A DNA stretch of 7,750 nt from Lachnospiraceae bacterium UBA4317 (GTDB lineage: Bacteria > Bacillota_A > Clostridia > Lachnospirales > Lachnospiraceae). The stretch spans positions 1 to 7,750 of the forward strand of contig DGUF01000255.1 in the NCBI GenBank assembly GCA_002394525.1. Reading direction: 5' to 3'. Shown here in pieces: positions 5,573 to 7,750 of the stretch; position 1 is the stretch's first letter, and each line of letters begins with the position of its first letter. Under the pieces are notes generated by a model. The model made no database searches. It was not told where the DNA came from and was given only the letters and a program-made list of their open reading frames with translations. The translations under genes were made by a program, and so were the position numbers.

Positions 5573-7198
5573 ATGGTAGTTGCAACCGGCAAAAGTATCT
5601 TAAACCGCATTGGAATCGGCAGAATCAAGATCTATAAAGCTCCCGTTTATAACATCAGCGACGCGATCGTCGAGAACCCCGAGAGAGAGCTGCAGCGCTT
5701 CGAAGAGGCCCTGCAGAAGGCCATCGACCAGCAGGGCGTCCTGTATGAGAAGGCCCTGAAGGATGCAGGCGAAGAGAGCGCCGCGATCTTTGAGGCCCAC
5801 CAGCTCATGCTCGAGGACGATGACCTGCAGGATTCCACCCGCGAGATCATCACGGAGCAGAAGAGAAGCGCCGAATATGCGACCAAGACTGCTTTTGACA
5901 ACTATGCCCAGATGTTTGCGGAAATGGACGATCCCTACATGAAGGCCAGAAGTGCCGACCTGATCGACGTTGAGACCGCTGTCCTGGATTTCCTCATGGG
6001 CAACGACGTCGGCAGCATGCAGGGCACAGAGCCCTCCATCCTGGTCGCCGAGGACCTGGCTCCCTCGGAGACCGTCAAGCTCGACAAGTCCCTGCTCCTT
6101 GGCATGATCACCCGCGAGGGTTCCTCCAACAGCCACACCGCGATCCTGGCCCGTTCCATGAACCTGCCTTCCCTGATCCAGTGCAAGGACATCGACGACA
6201 GCTGGGACGGCAAGATGGCCATCCTGGACGGCTACAATTCCTGCGTCTACATCGATCCCACCGACGATCTGATGGCGACCCTCAAGGCCAAATATGACGA
6301 GGACCTCAAGAAGGATGCCCTGCTCCAGGAACTCAAGGGCAAGCCCAGCACGACCCTGGACGGCCGCAACGTCCACGTCTATGCCAATATCGGCGGCCCC
6401 TCCGACCTGGGCAGCGTGAAAGAAAACGACGCAGAGGGCGTCGGCCTCTTCCGCTCCGAGTTCGTCTACCTCAACAGCAAGGAAGAGCCCAGCGAAGAGC
6501 AGCAGTTCGCGGCCTACAAGCGCGTCGTCGAGACCCTGGCTCCCAAGCTGGTCATCATCCGCACCTGCGACATCGGCGCGGACAAGACCATCGACTACAT
6601 GAACCTGGACAAGGAAGAGAACCCCGCTCTGGGCTTCCGCGCCCTCCGCATCTGCCTGACCAGGAAGGAATTCTTCAAGAAACAGCTCCGCGCCCTTCTT
6701 CGCGCCTCCGCTTACGGCAACATGGGCATCATGTTCCCCATGGTCATCAGCAAGTGGGAGGTCGTCGAGGCCAAGGCCCTCATGGAAGAGTGCAAGCAGG
6801 AACTGATTAAGGAAGGCCACAAGGTCGGCAATTACCAGATCGGTATCATGGTCGAGACTCCCGCAGCCGTCCTCATCGCCGATGACCTGGCAGAGGAAGT
6901 CGACTTCTTCTCCCTGGGCACCAACGACCTCACCCAGTACACCTGCGCCATCGACCGCCAGAACGCCAAACTCGAGCGCTTCTCCGACACCCACCATCCG
7001 GCTGTCCTCAAGGCCATCCAGATGACCGTCGAAGCCGGCCACAGGCACAACACCTGGGTAGGCATCTGCGGCGAGCTCGGCGCAGACCCCACCCTGACCG
7101 AGACCTTCCTGCGCATGGGCGTCGACGAACTCTCCGTCAATGCCAAGAGCGTCCTTCCGCTCAGAAAGATCATCCGCAGCGTGGACCTGTCCAAATAA
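5573..7198 (+). CDS. ptsI: PTS enzyme I (phosphoenolpyruvate-protein phosphotransferase)
   Basis: Cytosolic enzyme of 541 residues that moves phosphate from PEP to HPr. Domains in order: N-terminal HPr-binding and swivelling domain (1-225) with phospho-His188 in GSSNSHTAILARS (183-195); C-terminal PEP-binding barrel (about 255-541) with DAEGVGLFRSEFVY (286-299, Arg294), IIRTCDIGADK (328-338, Arg330), NPALGFRALRI (350-360), the metal-binding region GIMVETPAA (424-432, Glu428), GTNDLTQYTCAIDRQN (449-464) and the catalytic acid Cys499 in GICGELGADP. The N-terminus GKSILNRIGIGR departs from the usual SPGIAIG pattern, and IIRTCDIGADK differs from the common RTLDIGGDK, but all core residues are kept, so it should be active. 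AGGAGG (5558-5563) lies 9 bases before the ATG. It is the only general PTS kinase in view and follows ptsH as is usual. Codon use is strongly biased to C-ending codons, as expected for high expression. Confidence 0.97.
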   Translation: MVVATGKSILNRIGIGRIKIYKAPVYNISDAIVENPERELQRFEEALQKAIDQQGVLYEKALKDAGEESAAIFEAHQLMLEDDDLQDSTREIITEQKRSAEYATKTAFDNYAQMFAEMDDPYMKARSADLIDVETAVLDFLMGNDVGSMQGTEPSILVAEDLAPSETVKLDKSLLLGMITREGSSNSHTAILARSMNLPSLIQCKDIDDSWDGKMAILDGYNSCVYIDPTDDLMATLKAKYDEDLKKDALLQELKGKPSTTLDGRNVHVYANIGGPSDLGSVKENDAEGVGLFRSEFVYLNSKEEPSEEQQFAAYKRVVETLAPKLVIIRTCDIGADKTIDYMNLDKEENPALGFRALRICLTRKEFFKKQLRALLRASAYGNMGIMFPMVISKWEVVEAKALMEECKQELIKEGHKVGNYQIGIMVETPAAVLIADDLAEEVDFFSLGTNDLTQYTCAIDRQNAKLERFSDTHHPAVLKAIQMTVEAGHRHNTWVGICGELGADPTLTETFLRMGVDELSVNAKSVLPLRKIIRSVDLSK

Positions 7199-7277
7199 GA
7201 GACAGACCCCGGCCGGGCTCTGAAGAGGCTGTCTGCCATGATCCGGTAAGACTGCCTGACAGAACCTGAACAGACTG

Positions 7278-7322
7278 AAAAACTCCCGCCGCATGCCATA
7301 AAGGCAGCGGCGGGAGTTTTTT
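7278..7322. terminator. Bidirectional intrinsic terminator after ptsI
   Basis: A 15-bp perfect stem runs from AAAAACTCCCGCCGC (7278-7292) to GCGGCGGGAGTTTTT (7307-7321). The loop itself contains a second small stem, TGCC (7294-7297) with GGCA (7303-7306). T6 on the plus strand (7317-7322) and the complementary A run on the 5' side let it act in both directions, which suits the convergent gene arrangement. It is 79 bp after the ptsI stop; nothing else was identified in 7199-7277. Confidence 0.92.
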
Positions 7323-7351
7323 GAGTCAAAGGGTGAGTCAAAGGGTGAGTG
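7322..7351. repeat. Short tandem of the 12-bp unit TGAGTCAAAGGG
   Basis: TGAGTCAAAGGG occurs at 7322-7333 and 7334-7345, followed by a truncated TGAGTG (7346-7351). The same 12 bases then begin the first full palindromic unit at 7352. These look like slippage copies of the left end of the larger repeat. The first one overlaps the end of the ptsI terminator. Confidence 0.85.
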
Positions 7352-7499
7352 TGAGTCAAAGGGGACGGTTCTCCTGACTCATTGTGTTCATGAGTCAAAA
7401 GGGAAGATTCATCTGACTCATTGTGTTCGATGAATTAAAAAGGACGTTTCACCTGACTCAGTGTGTTCGATGAATCAGGTGAAACGTCTCCGTGACTCA
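7352..7499. repeat. Array of four about 30-bp palindromic units with TGAGTCA/TGACTCA ends (REP-like)
   Basis: Units lie at 7352-7381, 7391-7420, 7431-7460 and 7471-7499. Each begins with TGAGTCA or a variant (TGAATTA, TGAATCA) and ends in TGACTCA. They are separated by conserved 9-10 base spacers ending in GTGTTCA or GTGTTCGA. Unit 1 folds with 7 outer pairs, an AA bulge and inner GGGGA/TTCTCC-type pairing. Unit 4 is largely the inverse of unit 3. The extragenic position between convergent genes, the palindromic build and the degenerate copies resemble REP elements. I recall similar TGAGTCA..GGGACGGTTCT sequences scattered in other genomes, possibly tied to IS200/REP-associated Y1 transposases, but no transposase is present here. 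Confidence 0.75.
7437..7488 (-). terminator. Intrinsic terminator of the minus-strand HAD gene, built from two repeat units
   Basis: Positions 7443-7460 and 7471-7488 are inverted copies with a single mismatch (C7457 against A7474), giving an 18-bp stem with a 10-base loop. In the minus-strand RNA that position becomes a G.U pair, so the stem is unbroken only in that direction. Read on the minus strand it is followed by C and then TTTTT (complement of 7437-7441). It lies 47 bp past the stop of the minus-strand gene. Confidence 0.75.
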
Positions 7500-7535
7500 G
7501 ATATGTCGGCGCACAGTTCTCAGAACGCACAGATC

Positions 7536-7750
7536 TCAGGCGTCATTCGCGGCCTGGACCTGTTTTTTGAGGTCCAGGAGATGCCGGAGGGCCTGGAGGA
7601 CACCCCGGTCAGTGAATGAAGGGGCGACGATATCCGCCGCCTCGTGCAGCTCCGGACGCGCGTTTTGCACAGTCCCGTTCACGCCGGCTTCCTGAAAAGC
7701 GGACAGGTCATTCAGATTATCCCCGAAATAGACGGTTTCTTCGGAATGAA
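7536..7750 (-). CDS. 3' end of a second Cof-type HAD-family phosphatase
   Basis: On the minus strand an open frame enters from the right edge (first whole codon 7748-7746) and stops at TGA 7538-7536, giving 70 residues with no start inside. It carries HAD motif IV, ETVYFGDNLNDLSAF, followed by the typical tail NARPELHEAADIV and APSFTDRGVLQAL, where Cof-type proteins place the conserved NA-x-x-x-K/H-x-A-A segment. It ends in the short polar tail KKQVQAANDA. Motifs I to III would lie outside. Expected role is a cytosolic Mg-dependent phosphatase; the substrate is unknown. It converges on ptsI and has its own terminator at 7437-7488. It is not a copy of the HAD gene at 1733-2575, whose motif IV reads GFGDSMNDLEM. 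Confidence 0.88.
   Translation of the reverse strand, partial: HSEETVYFGDNLNDLSAFQEAGVNGTVQNARPELHEAADIVAPSFTDRGVLQALRHLLDLKKQVQAANDA

Noticed and set aside
5600..7294. Minus-strand open frame of 564 codons opposite ptsI
   Set aside because: It mirrors a highly biased, unmistakable ptsI; its translation is low-information Val/Asp/Gly-rich and runs through the ptsI terminator.
7352..7499. Possible CRISPR array
   Set aside because: Units are degenerate, spacers are only 9-10 bases and are themselves conserved, and no cas genes are present.

Overview
The window looks like a chromosomal segment of a fairly GC-rich Firmicute, most likely a clostridial (Lachnospiraceae-like) bacterium. The reasons are strong AGGAGG-type ribosome binding sites, AT-rich sigma-A-type promoters set between GC-rich genes, a complete phosphotransferase system (PTS) core of clostridial character, and protein wording (the HPr region around residue 46, the divergent enzyme I N-terminus) that I remember from that group. 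The taxonomic call is inference; no rRNA or other marker gene is present.

Layout, left to right. Positions 1-509 are the 3' end of an unrecognised gene whose product has a long disordered Lys/Ala/Glu/Pro tail built from internal repeats. A strong hairpin lies in the following gap. Then come a LacI-family regulator (666-1652) and a Cof-type HAD phosphatase (1733-2575). A 243-bp regulatory gap follows, with two related cre/LacI-type operators and a well-formed promoter. It drives a one-chain PTS permease, EIIBCA of the glucose/sucrose/beta-glucoside superfamily (2819-4696). A 512-bp gap holds a hairpin, a GC-rich tandem repeat of 68-69 bp units and the ptsH promoter. ptsH (HPr, 5209-5466) and ptsI (enzyme I, 5573-7198) follow, separated by an intrinsic terminator. 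A bidirectional terminator closes ptsI. After it comes an array of TGAGTCA...TGACTCA palindromic repeats, and then the 3' end of a second Cof-type HAD gene on the minus strand (7536-7750), which has no start inside the window.

How they work together. Enzyme I takes phosphate from PEP and gives it to HPr (His15). HPr passes it to the EIIA domain and then the EIIB Cys28 of the permease, which imports and phosphorylates a sugar, most likely sucrose or another glucoside. The LacI-type protein is the natural candidate to repress the permease promoter through the operator at about +5. The HAD enzyme may dephosphorylate a sugar phosphate. No glycoside hydrolase is present, so the substrate cannot be fixed from the window.

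Most notable points: HPr carries Lys where the HPr-kinase target Ser46 normally sits, although cre-like sites lie upstream of the permease; a repeat-derived inverted pair forms a terminator for the minus-strand gene, and its pairing is better in that strand's RNA; and there is an unexplained noncoding tandem repeat upstream of ptsH. I did not find a convincing wholly new biological system here.
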